NCBI GenBank assembly: GCA_026874595.1
Contig: CM049310.1
Coordinates: forward strand, 89,661,556-89,725,555
Origin: Sipunculus nudus
Lineage: Eukaryota; Annelida; Sipuncula; Golfingiida; Sipunculidae
DNA: 64,000 nucleotides
Direction of reading: 5' to 3'
Numbering within the stretch: the stretch's first letter is position 1; each line of letters begins with the position of its first letter. The notes under the pieces are model-generated. The model searched no databases. It was given only the letters and a program-made list of their open reading frames with translations, and was not told the origin of the DNA. Both the position numbers and the translations under genes were made by a program. Below, one piece after another: positions 24,601 through 39,400 of the stretch.

Positions 24601-26200
24601 TCTTCGTCCCTATGGGTCATAATCGTGTTTAAATTTGGGAGAATACATCATTTATGTGGTGTTTTTACTTAAAGCAAAGCATAAGCAAAACGTAAACAAA
24701 GTGTAAGCAAAGGAATTAGGACTTCATAAAAGCGATTTTCGACCGTTTTCTGAAGTTATAATGTATTATTCGACGTGTCAGGAGTCTTATTTATGACAGA
24801 AATCGTGCAAAACAGTAGATATATTGTGGTCAAATGAGAAAATAGGTCCCGAAAATCCATAATATCTGATTAAATAAAGCAGAATTATACATTTCTGATT
24901 TTGATTGAACGAATTTGCTCTTCATTTTTATATTCATGTGCACGAATAGGCACTGTTATGTAGCCGGGGAACAAGTCTTCGTCCCTATGGGTCATAATCG
25001 TGTTTAAATTTGGGAGAATACATCATTTATGTGGTGTTTTTACATAAAGCAAAGCATAAGCAAAACGTAAACAAAGTGTAAGCAAAGGAATTAGGACTTC
25101 ATGAAAGCGATTTTCGACCGTTTTCTGAAGTTATAATGTATTATTCGACGTGTCAGGAGTCTTATTTATGACAGAAATCGTGCAAAACAGTAGAGATATT
25201 GTGATCAAATGAGAAAATAGGTCCCGAAAATCCATAATATCCAATTGAAAAAAAAGCACAATTATACATTTCTGATTTTGATTGAACGAATTTGCTCTTT
25301 ATTTTTATATTCATGTGCACGAACAGGCAATGTTATGTAGCCGGGGAACTAGTCTTCGTCCCTAGGGGTCATAATCGTGTTTAAATTTGGGAGAATACAT
25401 CATTTATGTGGTGTTTTTACATAAAGCAAAGCATAAGCAAATCGTAAACAAAGTGTAAGCAAAGGAATTAGGACTTCATAAAAGCGATTTTCGACCGTTT
25501 TCTGAAGTTATAATGTATTATTCGACGTGTCAGGAGTCTTATTTATGACAGAAATCGTGCAAAACACTAGAGATATTATGATCAAGTGAGAAAATAGGTC
25601 CCGAAAATCCATAATATCTCATTTAAAAAAAAGTGAGAATTATACATTTCTGATTTTGATTGAACGAATTTGCTCTTTATTTTTATATTCATGTGCACGA
25701 ATAGGCACTGTTATGTAGCCGGGGAAATAGCCTTCGTCCCTATGGGTCATAATCGTGTTTAAATTTGGGAAAATACATAATTTATGTGGTGTTTTTACAA
25801 TAAGCAAAGCATAAGCAAAACGTAAACAAAGTGTAAGCAAAGGAATTAGGACTTCATAAATGCGATTTTCGACCGTTTTCTGAAGTTATAATGTATTATT
25901 CGACGTGTCAGGAGTCTTATTTATGACAGAAATCGTGCAAAACACTAGAGATATTGTGATCAAGTGAGAAAATAGGTCCCGAAAATCCATAATATCTCCA
26001 TAAAAAAAGCAGAATTATACATTTCTGATTTTGATTGAACGAATTTGCTCTTTATTTTTATATTCATGTGCACGAACAGGCACTGTTATGTAGCCGGGTA
26101 ACTAGTCTTCGTCCCTATGGGTCATAATCGTGTTTAAATTTGGGAGAATACATCATTTATGTGGTGTTTTTACATAAAGCAAAGCATAAGCAAAACGTAA
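21683..26200. repeat. 4,518-bp tandem duplication, copy 2
   Basis: Direct neighbour of copy 1. The junction falls within 21,683-21,710, a stretch of only 28 bp lying in the 11-bp A-tract module (acaaagtgtaagcaaagg). After 26,228 the sequence continues as another variant (acttcataaaagcg instead of actccataaatgag). This is the most tightly mapped exchange point in the window. Confidence 0.92.
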
Positions 26201-28540
26201 ACAAAGTGTAAGCAAAGGAATTAGGACTTCATAAAAGCGATTTTCGACCGTTTTCTGAAGTTATAATGTATTATTCAACTTGGTAGGAGTCTTATTTATG
26301 ACAGAAATCGTGCAAAACACTAGAGATATTATGATCAAGTGAGAAAATAGGTCCCGAAAATCCATAATATCTCATTTAAAAAGAAGTGAGAATGATACAT
26401 TTCTGATTTTGATTGAACGAATTTGCTCTTTATTTTTATATTCATGTGCACGAATAGGCACTGTTATGTAGCCGGGGAACTAGCCTTCGTCCCTATGGGT
26501 CATAATCGTGTTTAAATTTGGGAGAATACATCATTTATGTGGTATTTTTACAATAAGCAAAGCATAAGCAAAACGTAAACAAAGTGTAAGCAAAGGAATT
26601 AGTACTTCATAAATGCGATTTTCGACCGTTTTCTGAAGTTATAATGTATTATTCAACTTGTCAGGAGTCTTATTTATGACAGAAATCGTGCAAAACAGTA
26701 GAGATATTGTGATCAAATGAGAAAATAGGTCCCGAAAATCCATAATATCCAATTGAGAAAAAAGCAGAATTATACATTTCTGATTTTGATTGAACGAATT
26801 TGCTCTTTATTTTTATATTCATGTGCACGAACAGGCACTGTTATGTAGCCGGGGAACTAGTCTTCGTCCCTATGGGTCATAATCGTGTTTAAATTTGGGA
26901 GAATACATCATTTATGTGGTGTTTTTACATAAAGCAAAGCATAAGCAAAACGTAAACAAAGTGTAAGCAAAGGAATAAGAACTTCATAAATGAGATTTTC
27001 GACCGTTTATTGAAGTTATAATCTATTATTCAACTTGTCAGGAGTCTTATTTATGACAGAAATCGTGCAAAACAGTAGAGATATTGAGATCAAATCAGAA
27101 ATGGGGTCCCGAAAATCCATAATATCCAATTGAGAAAAATGCAGAATTATACATTTCTGATTTTCACTGAACGAATTTGCCCTTTATTTTTATATTCATG
27201 AGCACGAACAGGCACTGTTATGTAGCCGGGGAAATAATCTTCGTCCCTATGGGTCAAAATCGTGTTTAAATTTGAGAGAATACATCATTTATGTGGTGTT
27301 TTTACAATAAGCAAAGCATAAGCAAAACGTAAACAAAGTGTAAGCAAAGGAATTAGGACTTCATAAATGCGATTTTCGACCGTTTTCTGAAGTTATAATG
27401 TATTATTCGACGTGTCAGGAGTCTTATTTATGACAGAAATCGTGCAAAACACTAGAGATATTGTGATCAAGTGAGAAAATAGGTCCCGAAAATCCATAAT
27501 ATCTCCATAAAAAAAGCAGAATTATACATTTCTGATTTTGATTGAACGAATTTGCTCTTTATTTTTATATTCATGTGCACGAACAGGCACTGTTATGTAG
27601 CCGGGTAAGTAGTCTTCGTCCCTATGGGTCATAATCGTGTTTAAATTTGGGAGAATACATCATTTATGTGGTGTTTTTACAATAAGCAAAGCATAAGCAA
27701 AACGTAAACAAAGTGTAAGCAAAGGAATTAGTACTTCATAAATAAGATTTTCGACCGTTCTTTGAAGTTATAATGTATTATTCAACTTGTCAGGAGTCTT
27801 ATTTATGACAGAAATCGTGCAAAACAGTAGAGATATTGTGATCAAATGAGAAAATAGGTCCCGAAAATCCATAATATCCAATTGAGAAAAAAGCAGAATA
27901 ATACATTTCTGATTTTGATTGAACGAATTTGCTCTTTATTTTTATATTCATGTGCACGAACAGGCACTGTTATGTAGCCGGGGAACTAGTCTTCGTCCCT
28001 ATGGGTCATAATCGTGTTTAAATTTGGGAGAATACATCATTTATGTGGTGTTTTTACAATAAGCAAAGCATAAGCAAAACGTAAACAAAGTGTAAGCAAA
28101 GGAATTAGGACTTCATAAATGCGATTTTTGACCGTTTTCTGAAGTTATAATGTATTATTCGACGTGTCAGGAGTCTTATTTATGACAGAAATCGTGCAAA
28201 ACAGTAGAGATATTGTGATCAAATGAGAAAATAGGTCCCGAAAATCCATAATATCCAATTGAGAAAAAAGCAGAATTATACATTTCTGATTTTGATTGAA
28301 CGAATTTGCTCTTTATTTTTATATTCATGTGCACGAACAGGCACTGTTATGTAGCCGGGGAACTAGTCTTCGTCCCTATGGGTCATAATCGTGTTTAAAT
28401 TTGGGAGAATACATCATTTATGTGGTGTTTTTACATAAAGCAAAGCATAAGCAAAACGTAAACAAAGTGTAAGCAAAGGAATTAGGACTTCATAAAATCG
28501 ATTTTCGACTGTTTCTGAAGTTATAATGTATTATTCGACG
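26201..28540. repeat. Left-family monomers between the 4.5-kb and 7.9-kb duplications
   Basis: About six monomers. The segment from 26,958 is the counterpart of 3,614 onward (offset 23,344). It includes the aaaagaagtgag linker near 26,380, seen elsewhere only near 36,170 and 44,077. The sequence gactgtttctg near 28,507 is a private substitution plus a one-base loss. Confidence 0.75.
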
Positions 28541-31500
28541 TGTCAGGAGTCTTATTTATGACAGAAATCGTGCAAAACAGTAGAGATATTGTGATCAAAT
28601 GAGAAAATAGGTCCCGAAAATCCATAATATCCAATTGAGAAAAAAGCACAATTATACATTTCTGATTTTGATTGAACGAATTTGCTCTTTATTTTTATAT
28701 TCATGTGCACGAACAGGCACTGTTATGTAGCCGGGGAACTAGTCTTCGTCCCTATGGGTCATAATCGTGTTTAAATTTGGGAGAATACATCATTTATGTG
28801 GTGTTTTTACTTAAAGCAAAGCATAAGCAAAACGTAAACAAAGTGTAAGCAAAGGAATTAGGACTTCATAAAAGCGATTTTCGACCGTTTTCTGAAGTTA
28901 TAATGTATTATTCGACGTGTCAGGAGTCTTATTTATGACAGAAATCGTGCAAAACAGTAGATATATTGTGGTCAAATGAGAAAATAGGTCCCGAAAATCC
29001 ATAATATCTGATTAAAAAAAGCAGAATTATACATTTCTGATTTTGATTGAACGAATTTGCTCTTTATTTTTATATTCATGTGCACGAATAGGCACTGTTA
29101 TGTAGCCGGGGAACTAGTCTTCGTCCCTATGGGTCATAATCGTGTTTAAATTTGGGAGAATACATCATTTATGTGGTGTTTTTACATAAAGCAAAGCATA
29201 AGCAAAACGTAAACAAAGTGTAAGCAAAGGAATTAGGACTTCATGAAAGCGATTTTCGACCGTTTTCTGAAGTTATAATGTATTATTCGACGTGTCAGGA
29301 GTCTTATTTATGACAGAAATCGTGCAAAACAGTAGAGATATTGTGATCAAATGAGAAAATAGGTCCCGAAAATCCATAATATCCAATTGAAAAAAAAGCA
29401 CAATTATACATTTCTGATTTTGATTGAACGAATTTGCTCTTTATTTTTATATTCATGTGCACGAACAGGCAATGTTATGTAGCCGGGGAACTAGTCTTCG
29501 TCCCTAGGGGTCATAATCGTGTTTAAATTTGGGAGAATACATCATTTATGTGGTGTTTTTACATAAAGCAAAGCATAAGCAAATCGTAAACAAAGTGTAA
29601 GCAAAGGAATTAGGACTTCATAAAAGCGATTTTCGACCGTTTTCTGAAGTTATAATGTATTATTCGACGTGTCAGGAGTCTTATTTATGACAGAAATCGT
29701 GCAAAACACTAGAGATATTATGATCAAGTGAGAAAATAGGTCCCGAAAATCCATAATATCTCATTTAAAAAAAAGTGAGAATTATACATTTCTGATTTTG
29801 ATTGAACGAATTTGCTCTTTATTTTTATATTCATGTGCACGAATAGGCACTGTTATGTAGCCGGGGAAATAGCCTTCGTCCCTATGGGTCATAATCGTGT
29901 TTAAATTTGGGAAAATACATAATTTATGTGGTATTTTTACAATAAGCAAAGCATAAGCAAAACGTAAACAAAGTGTAAGCAAAGGAATTAGTACTTCATA
30001 AATAAGATTTTCGACCGTTTATTGAAGTTATAATGTATTATTCAACTTGTCAGGAGACTTATTTATGACAGAAATCGTGCAAAACAGTAGAGATATTGTG
30101 ATCAAATGAGAAAATAGGTCCCGAAAATCCATAATATCCAATTGAGAAAAAAGCAGAATTATACATTTCTGATTTTGATTGAACGAATTTGCTCTTTATT
30201 TTTATATTCATGTGCACGAACAGGCACTGTTATGTAGCCCGGGTACTAGTCTTCGTCCCTACGGGTCAAAATCGTGTTTAAATTTAGGAGAATACCTCAT
30301 TTATGTGGTGTTTTTACAATAAGCAATGCATAAGCAAAACGTAGACAAAGTGTAAGCAAAGGAATTAGTACTTCATAAATAAGATTTTCGACCGTTTTTT
30401 GAAGTTATAATGTATTATTCAACTTGTCAGGAGTCTTACTTATGACAGAAATCATGCAAAACAGTAGAGATATTGTGATCAAATGAGAAAATAGGTCCCG
30501 AAAATCCATAATATCCAATTGAGAAAAAAGCACAATTATACATTTCTGATTTTGATTGAACGAATTTGCTCTTAATTTTTATATTCATGTGCACGAACAG
30601 GCACTGTTATGTAGCCGGGGAACTAGTCTTCGTCCCTATGGGTCATAATCGTGTTTAAATTTGGGAGAATACATCATTTATGTGGTGTTTTTACATAAAG
30701 CAAAGCATAAGCAAAACGTAAACAAAGTGTAAGCAAAGGAATTAGGACTTCATAAAAGCGATTTTCGACCGTTTTCTGAAGTTATAATGTATTATTCGAC
30801 GTGTCAGGAGTCTTATTTATGACAGAAATCGTGCAAAACAGTAGAGATATTGTGATCAAATGAGAAAATAGGTCCCGAAAATGCATAATATCCAATTGAG
30901 AAAAAAGCACAATTATACATTTCTGATTTTGATTGAACGAATTTGCTCTTTATTTTTATATTCATGTGCACGAACAGGCACTGTTATGTAGCCGGGGAAC
31001 TAGTCTTCGTCCCTATGGGTCATAATCGTGTTTAAATTTGGGAGAATACATCATTTATGTGGTGTTTTTACATAAAGCAAAGCATAAGCAAATCGTAAAC
31101 AAAGTGTAAGCAAAGGAATTAGGACTTCATAAAAGCGATTTTCGACCGTTTTCTGAAGTTATAATGTATTATTCGACGTGTCAGGAGTCTTATTTATGAC
31201 AGAAATCGTTCAAAACAATAGAGATATTGTGGTCAAATGAGAAAATAGGTCCCGAAAATCCATAATATCTGATTAAAAAAAGCAGAATTATACATTTCTG
31301 ATTTTGATTGAACGAATTTGCTCTTTATTTTTATATTCATGTGCACGAATAGGCACTGTTATGTAGCCCGGGTACTAGTCTTCGTCCCTACGGGTCAAAA
31401 TCGTGTTTAAATTTGAGAGAATACATCATTTATGTAGTGTTTTTACAATAAGCAAAGCATAAGCAAAACGTAAACAAAGTGTAAGCAAAGGAATTAGTAC

Positions 31501-34500
31501 TTCATAAATAAGATTTTCGACCGTTTTCTGAAGTTATAATGTATTATTCAACTTGTCAGGAGTCTTATTTATGACAGAAATCGTGCAAAACAGTAGAGAT
31601 ATTGTGATCAAATGAGAAAATAGGTCCCGAAAATCCATAATATCCAATTGAGGAAAAAGCACAATTATACATTTCTGATTTTGATTGAACGAATTTGCTC
31701 TTTATTTTTATATTCATGTGCACGAACAGGCACTGTTATGTAGCCGGGGAACTAGTCTTCGTCCCTAGGGGTCATAATCGTGTTTAAATTTGGGAGAATA
31801 CATCATTTATGTGGTGTTTTTACATAAAGCAAAGCATAAGCAAAACGTAAACAAAGTGTAAGCAAAGGAATTAGGACTTCATAAAAGCGATTTTCGACCG
31901 TTTTCTGAAGTTATAATGTATTATTCGACGTGTCAGGAGTCTTATTTATGACAGAAATCGTTCAAAACAGTAGAGATATTGTGGTCAAATGAGAAAATAG
32001 GTCCCGAGAATCCATAATATCTGATTAAAAAAAGCAGAATTATACATTTCTGATTTTGATTGAACGAATTTGCTCTTTATTTTTATATTCATGTGCACGA
32101 ATAGGCACTGTTATGTAGCCCGGGTAGTAGTCTTCGTCCCTACGGGTCAAAATCGTGTTTAAATTCAGGAGAATACATCATTTATGTGGTGTTTTTACAA
32201 TAAGCAAAGCATAAGCAAAACGTAGTCAAAGTGTAAGCAAAGGAATAAGAACTTCATAAATGAGATTTTCGACCGTTTATTGAAGTTATAATGTATTATT
32301 CAACTTGTCAGGAGTCTTATTTATGACAGAAATCGTGCAAAACAGTAGAGATATTGAGATCAAATGAGAAAATAGGTCCCGAAAATCCATAATATCCAAT
32401 TGAGGAAAAAGCACAATTATACATTTCTGATTTTGATTGAACGAATTTGCTCTTTATTTTTATATTCATGTGCACGAACAGGCACTGTTATGTAGCCGGG
32501 GAACTAGTCTTCGTCCCTATGGGTCATAATCGTGTTTAAATTTGGGAGAATACATCATTTATGTGGTGTTTTTACATAAAGCAAAGCATAAGCAAAACGT
32601 AAACAAAGTGTAAGCAAAGGAATTAGGACTTCATAAAAGCGATTTTCGACCGTTTTCTGAAGTTATAATGTATTATTCGACGTGTCAGGAGTCTTATTTA
32701 TGACAGAAATCGTTCAAAACAGTAGAGATATTGTGGTCAAATGAGAAAATAGGTCCCGAAAATCCATAATATCTGATTAAAAAAAGCAGAATTATACATT
32801 TCTGATTTTGATTGAACGAATTTGCTCTTTATTTTTATATTCATGTGCACGAATAGGCACTGTTATGTAGCCCGGGTAGTAGTCTTCGTCCCTACGGGTC
32901 AAAATCGTGTTTAAATTCAGGAGAATACATCATTTATGTGGTGTTTTTACAATAAGCAAAGCATAAGCAAAACGTAGACAAAGTGTAAGCAAAGGAATAA
33001 GAACTTCATAAATGAGATTTTCGACCGTTTATTGAAGTTATAATGTATTATTCAACTTGTCAGGAGTCTTATTTATGACAGAAATCGTGCAAAACAGTAG
33101 AGATATTGAGATCAAATCAGAAAATAGGTCCCGAAAATCCATAATTTCCAATTGAGAAAAATGCAGAATTATACATTTCTGATTTTGACTGAACGAATTT
33201 GCCCTTTATTTTTATATTCATGGGCACGAACAGGCACTGTTATGTAGCCGGGGAACTAGCCTTCGTCCCTATGGGTCATAATCGTGTTTAAATTTGGGAG
33301 AATACATCATTTATGTAGTGTTTTTACAATAAGCAAAGCATAAGCAAAACGTAAACAAAGTGTAAGCAAAGGAATTAGGACTTCATAAATAAGATTTTCG
33401 ACCGTTTTCTGAAGTTATAATGTATTATTCAACTTGGTAGGAGTCTTATTTATGACAGAAATCGTGCAAAACACTAGAGATATTATGATCAAGTGAGAAA
33501 ATAGGTCCCGAAAATCCATAATATCCAATTGAGAAAAAAGCAGAATAATACATTTCTGATTTTGATTGAACGAATTTGCTCTTTATTTTTATATTCATGT
33601 GCACGAATAGGCACTGTTATGTAGCCGGGGAATTAGCCTTCGTCCCTATGGGTCATAATCGTGTTTAAATTTGGGAAAATACATCATTTATGTGGTATTT
33701 TTACAATAAGCAAAGCATAAGCAAAACGTAAACAAAGTGTAAGGAAAGGAATTAGTACTTCATAAATAAGATTTTCGACCGTTTTTGGAAGTTATAATGT
33801 ATTATTCAACTTGTCAGGAGTCTTATTTATGACAGAAATCGTGCAAAACAGTAGAGATATTGTGATCAAATGAGAAAATAGGTCCCGAAAATCCATAATA
33901 TCCAATTGAGAAAAAAGCAGAATTATACATTTCTGATTTTGATTGAACGAATTTGCTCTTTATTTTTATATTCATGTGCACGAACAGGCACTGTAATGTA
34001 GCCCGGGTACTAGTCTTCGTCCCTACGGGTCAAAATCGTGTTTAAATTTAGGAGAATACATCATTTATGTGGTGTTTTTACAATAAGCAATCCATAAGCA
34101 AAACGTAGACAAAGTGTAAGCAAAGGAATTAGTACTTCATAAATAAGATTTTCGACCGTTTTTTGAAGTTATAATGTATTATTCAACTTGTCAGGAGTCT
34201 TATTTATGACAGAAATCATGCAAAACAGTAGAGATATTGTGATCAAATGAGAAAATAGGTCCCGAAAATCCATAATATCCAATTGAGAAAAAAGCACAAT
34301 TATACATTTCTGATTTTGATTGAACGAAATTGCTCTTTATTTTTATATTCATGTGCACGAACAGGCACTGTTATGTAGCCGGGGAACTAGTCTTCGTCCC
34401 TATGGGTCATAATCGTGTTTAAATTTGGTAGAATACATCATTTATGTGGTGTTTTTACATAAAGCAAAGCATAAGCAAAACGTAAACAAAGTGTAAGCAA

Positions 34501-36447
34501 AGGAATTAGGACTTCATAAAAGCGATTTTCGACCGTTTTCTGAAGTTATAATGTATTATTCGACGTGTCAGGAGTCTTATTTATGACAGAAATCGTGCAA
34601 AACAGTAGAGATATTGTGATCAAATGAGAAAATAGGTCCCGAAAATGCATAATATCCAATTGAGAAAAAAGCACAATTATACATTTCTGATTTTGATTGA
34701 ACGAATTTGCTCTTTATTTTTATATTCATGTGCACGAATAGGCACTGTTATGTAGCCCGGGTACTAGTCTTCGTCCCTACGGGTCAAAATCGTGTTTAAA
34801 TTCAGGAGAATACATCATTTATGTGGTGTTTTTACAATAAGCAAAGCATAAGCAAAACGTAGACAAAGTGTAAGCAAAGGAATAAGAACTTCGTTAATGA
34901 GATTTTCGACCGTTTATTGAAGTTATAATGTATTATTCAACTTGTCAGGAGTCTTATTTATGACAGAAATTGTGCAAAACAGTAGAGATATTGAGATCAA
35001 ATCAGAAAATAGGTCCCCATAATCCATAATATCCAATTGAGAAAAATGCAGAATTATACATTTCTGATTTTGATTGAACGAATTTGCCCTTTATTTTTAT
35101 ATTCATGGGCACGAACAGGCACTGTTATGTAGCCGGGGAAATAATCTTCGTCCCTATGGGTCAAAATCGTGTTTAAATTTGAGAGAATACATCATTTATG
35201 TAGTGTTTTTACAATAAGCAAAGCATAAGCAAAACGTAAACAAAGTGTAAGCAAAGGAATTAGGACTTCATAAAAGCGATTTTCGACCGTTTTCTGCAGT
35301 TATAATGTCTTATTCGACGTGTCAGGAGTCTTATTTATGACAGAAATCGTGCAAAACACTAGAGATATTGTGATCAAGTGAGAAAATAGGTCCCGAAAAT
35401 CCATAATATCTCCATAAAAAAAGCAGAATTATACATTTCTGATTTTGATTGAACGAATTTGCTCTTTATTTTTATATTCATGTGCACGAATAGGCACTGT
35501 TATGTAGCCGGGGAAATAGCCTTCGTCCCTATGGGTCATAATCGTGTTTAAATTTGGGAAAATACATAATTTATGTGGTGTTTTTACAATAAGCAAAGCA
35601 TAAGCAAAACGTAAACAAAGTGTAAGCAAAGGAATTAGGACTTCATAAATGCGATTTTCGACCGTTTTCTGAAGTTATAATGTATTATTCGACGTGTCAG
35701 GAGTCTTATTTATGACAGAAATCGTGCAAAACACTAGAGATATTGTGATCAAGTGAGAAAATAGGTCCCGAAAATCCATAATATCTCCATAAAAAAAGCA
35801 GAATTATACATTTCTGATTTTGATTGAACGAATTTGCTCTTTATTTTTATATTCATGTGCACGAACAGGCACTGTTATGTAGCCGGGTAACTAGTCTTCG
35901 TCCCTATGGGTCATAATCGTGTTTAAATTTGGGAGAATACATCATTTATGTGGTGTTTTTACATAAAGCAAAGCATAAGCAAAACGTAAACAAAGTGTAA
36001 GCAAAGGAATTAGGACTTCATAAAAGCGATTTTCGACCGTTTTCTGAAGTTATAATGTATTATTCAACTTGGTAGGAGTCTTATTTATGACAGAAATCGT
36101 GCAAAACACTAGAGATATTATGATCAAGTGAGAAAATAGGTCCCGAAAATCCATAATATCTCATTTAAAAAGAAGTGAGAATGATACATTTCTGATTTTG
36201 ATTGAACGAATTTGCTCTTTATTTTTATATTCATGTGCACGAATAGGCACTGTTATGTAGCCGGGGAACTAGCCTTCGTCCCTATGGGTCATAATCGTGT
36301 TTAAATTTAGGAGAATACATCATTTATGTGGTATTTTTACAATAAGCAAAGCATAAGCAAAACGTAAACAAAGTGTAAGCAAAGGAATTAGTACTTCATA
36401 AATGCGATTTTCGACCGTTTTCTGAAGTTATAATGTATTATTCAACT
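28541..36447. repeat. 7,907-bp tandem duplication, copy 1 (21 monomers)
   Basis: Matches 36,448-44,354 at an offset of 7,907 bp, with homology continuing to 44,462. Shared rare markers are caggagact (30,053 / 37,960), gtcttactta (30,433 / 38,340), cttaattttt (30,572 / 38,479), cgagaatcc (32,005 / 39,912), gtagtcaaag (32,223 / 40,130), ataatttcc (33,142 / 41,049), caatccataag (34,087 / 41,994), cttcgttaatg (34,890 / 42,797), ggtccccataatcc (35,012 / 42,919) and ctgcagttataatgtc (35,295 / 43,202). Only one difference was noticed (31,311 A versus 39,218 G). This is the largest clean duplication in the window. Confidence 0.93.
31627..33130. repeat. Two-monomer (752-bp) local duplication nested in the 7.9-kb unit
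   Basis: The pair gaggaaaaagcac-linker monomer plus gatta-linker monomer occurs at 31,627 and again 752 bp later at 32,379. It is not identical: taggggtc versus tatgggtc, cgagaatcc versus cgaaaatcc, and gtagtcaaag versus gtagacaaag. The same pair of pairs is present in copy 2 (39,534 and 40,286), so this smaller event predates the 7,907-bp duplication. Confidence 0.8.
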
Positions 36448-39400
36448 TGTCAGGAGTCTTATTTATGACAGAAATCGTGCAAAACAGTAGAGATATTGTG
36501 ATCAAATGAGAAAATAGGTCCCGAAAATCCATAATATCCAATTGAGAAAAAAGCACAATTATACATTTCTGATTTTGATTGAACGAATTTGCTCTTTATT
36601 TTTATATTCATGTGCACGAACAGGCACTGTTATGTAGCCGGGGAACTAGTCTTCGTCCCTATGGGTCATAATCGTGTTTAAATTTGGGAGAATACATCAT
36701 TTATGTGGTGTTTTTACTTAAAGCAAAGCATAAGCAAAACGTAAACAAAGTGTAAGCAAAGGAATTAGGACTTCATAAAAGCGATTTTCGACCGTTTTCT
36801 GAAGTTATAATGTATTATTCGACGTGTCAGGAGTCTTATTTATGACAGAAATCGTGCAAAACAGTAGATATATTGTGGTCAAATGAGAAAATAGGTCCCG
36901 AAAATCCATAATATCTGATTAAAAAAAGCAGAATTATACATTTCTGATTTTGATTGAACGAATTTGCTCTTTATTTTTATATTCATGTGCACGAATAGGC
37001 ACTGTTATGTAGCCGGGGAACTAGTCTTCGTCCCTATGGGTCATAATCGTGTTTAAATTTGGGAGAATACATCATTTATGTGGTGTTTTTACATAAAGCA
37101 AAGCATAAGCAAAACGTAAACAAAGTGTAAGCAAAGGAATTAGGACTTCATGAAAGCGATTTTCGACCGTTTTCTGAAGTTATAATGTATTATTCGACGT
37201 GTCAGGAGTCTTATTTATGACAGAAATCGTGCAAAACAGTAGAGATATTGTGATCAAATGAGAAAATAGGTCCCGAAAATCCATAATATCCAATTGAAAA
37301 AAAAGCACAATTATACATTTCTGATTTTGATTGAACGAATTTGCTCTTTATTTTTATATTCATGTGCACGAACAGGCAATGTTATGTAGCCGGGGAACTA
37401 GTCTTCGTCCCTAGGGGTCATAATCGTGTTTAAATTTGGGAGAATACATCATTTATGTGGTGTTTTTACATAAAGCAAAGCATAAGCAAATCGTAAACAA
37501 AGTGTAAGCAAAGGAATTAGGACTTCATAAAAGCGATTTTCGACCGTTTTCTGAAGTTATAATGTATTATTCGACGTGTCAGGAGTCTTATTTATGACAG
37601 AAATCGTGCAAAACACTAGAGATATTATGATCAAGTGAGAAAATAGGTCCCGAAAATCCATAATATCTCATTTAAAAAAAAGTGAGAATTATACATTTCT
37701 GATTTTGATTGAACGAATTTGCTCTTTATTTTTATATTCATGTGCACGAATAGGCACTGTTATGTAGCCGGGGAAATAGCCTTCGTCCCTATGGGTCATA
37801 ATCGTGTTTAAATTTGGGAAAATACATAATTTATGTGGTATTTTTACAATAAGCAAAGCATAAGCAAAACGTAAACAAAGTGTAAGCAAAGGAATTAGTA
37901 CTTCATAAATAAGATTTTCGACCGTTTATTGAAGTTATAATGTATTATTCAACTTGTCAGGAGACTTATTTATGACAGAAATCGTGCAAAACAGTAGAGA
38001 TATTGTGATCAAATGAGAAAATAGGTCCCGAAAATCCATAATATCCAATTGAGAAAAAAGCAGAATTATACATTTCTGATTTTGATTGAACGAATTTGCT
38101 CTTTATTTTTATATTCATGTGCACGAACAGGCACTGTTATGTAGCCCGGGTACTAGTCTTCGTCCCTACGGGTCAAAATCGTGTTTAAATTTAGGAGAAT
38201 ACCTCATTTATGTGGTGTTTTTACAATAAGCAATGCATAAGCAAAACGTAGACAAAGTGTAAGCAAAGGAATTAGTACTTCATAAATAAGATTTTCGACC
38301 GTTTTTTGAAGTTATAATGTATTATTCAACTTGTCAGGAGTCTTACTTATGACAGAAATCATGCAAAACAGTAGAGATATTGTGATCAAATGAGAAAATA
38401 GGTCCCGAAAATCCATAATATCCAATTGAGAAAAAAGCACAATTATACATTTCTGATTTTGATTGAACGAATTTGCTCTTAATTTTTATATTCATGTGCA
38501 CGAACAGGCACTGTTATGTAGCCGGGGAACTAGTCTTCGTCCCTATGGGTCATAATCGTGTTTAAATTTGGGAGAATACATCATTTATGTGGTGTTTTTA
38601 CATAAAGCAAAGCATAAGCAAAACGTAAACAAAGTGTAAGCAAAGGAATTAGGACTTCATAAAAGCGATTTTCGACCGTTTTCTGAAGTTATAATGTATT
38701 ATTCGACGTGTCAGGAGTCTTATTTATGACAGAAATCGTGCAAAACAGTAGAGATATTGTGATCAAATGAGAAAATAGGTCCCGAAAATGCATAATATCC
38801 AATTGAGAAAAAAGCACAATTATACATTTCTGATTTTGATTGAACGAATTTGCTCTTTATTTTTATATTCATGTGCACGAACAGGCACTGTTATGTAGCC
38901 GGGGAACTAGTCTTCGTCCCTATGGGTCATAATCGTGTTTAAATTTGGGAGAATACATCATTTATGTGGTGTTTTTACATAAAGCAAAGCATAAGCAAAT
39001 CGTAAACAAAGTGTAAGCAAAGGAATTAGGACTTCATAAAAGCGATTTTCGACCGTTTTCTGAAGTTATAATGTATTATTCGACGTGTCAGGAGTCTTAT
39101 TTATGACAGAAATCGTTCAAAACAATAGAGATATTGTGGTCAAATGAGAAAATAGGTCCCGAAAATCCATAATATCTGATTAAAAAAAGCAGAATTATAC
39201 ATTTCTGATTTTGATTGGACGAATTTGCTCTTTATTTTTATATTCATGTGCACGAATAGGCACTGTTATGTAGCCCGGGTACTAGTCTTCGTCCCTACGG
39301 GTCAAAATCGTGTTTAAATTTGAGAGAATACATCATTTATGTAGTGTTTTTACAATAAGCAAAGCATAAGCAAAACGTAAACAAAGTGTAAGCAAAGGAA

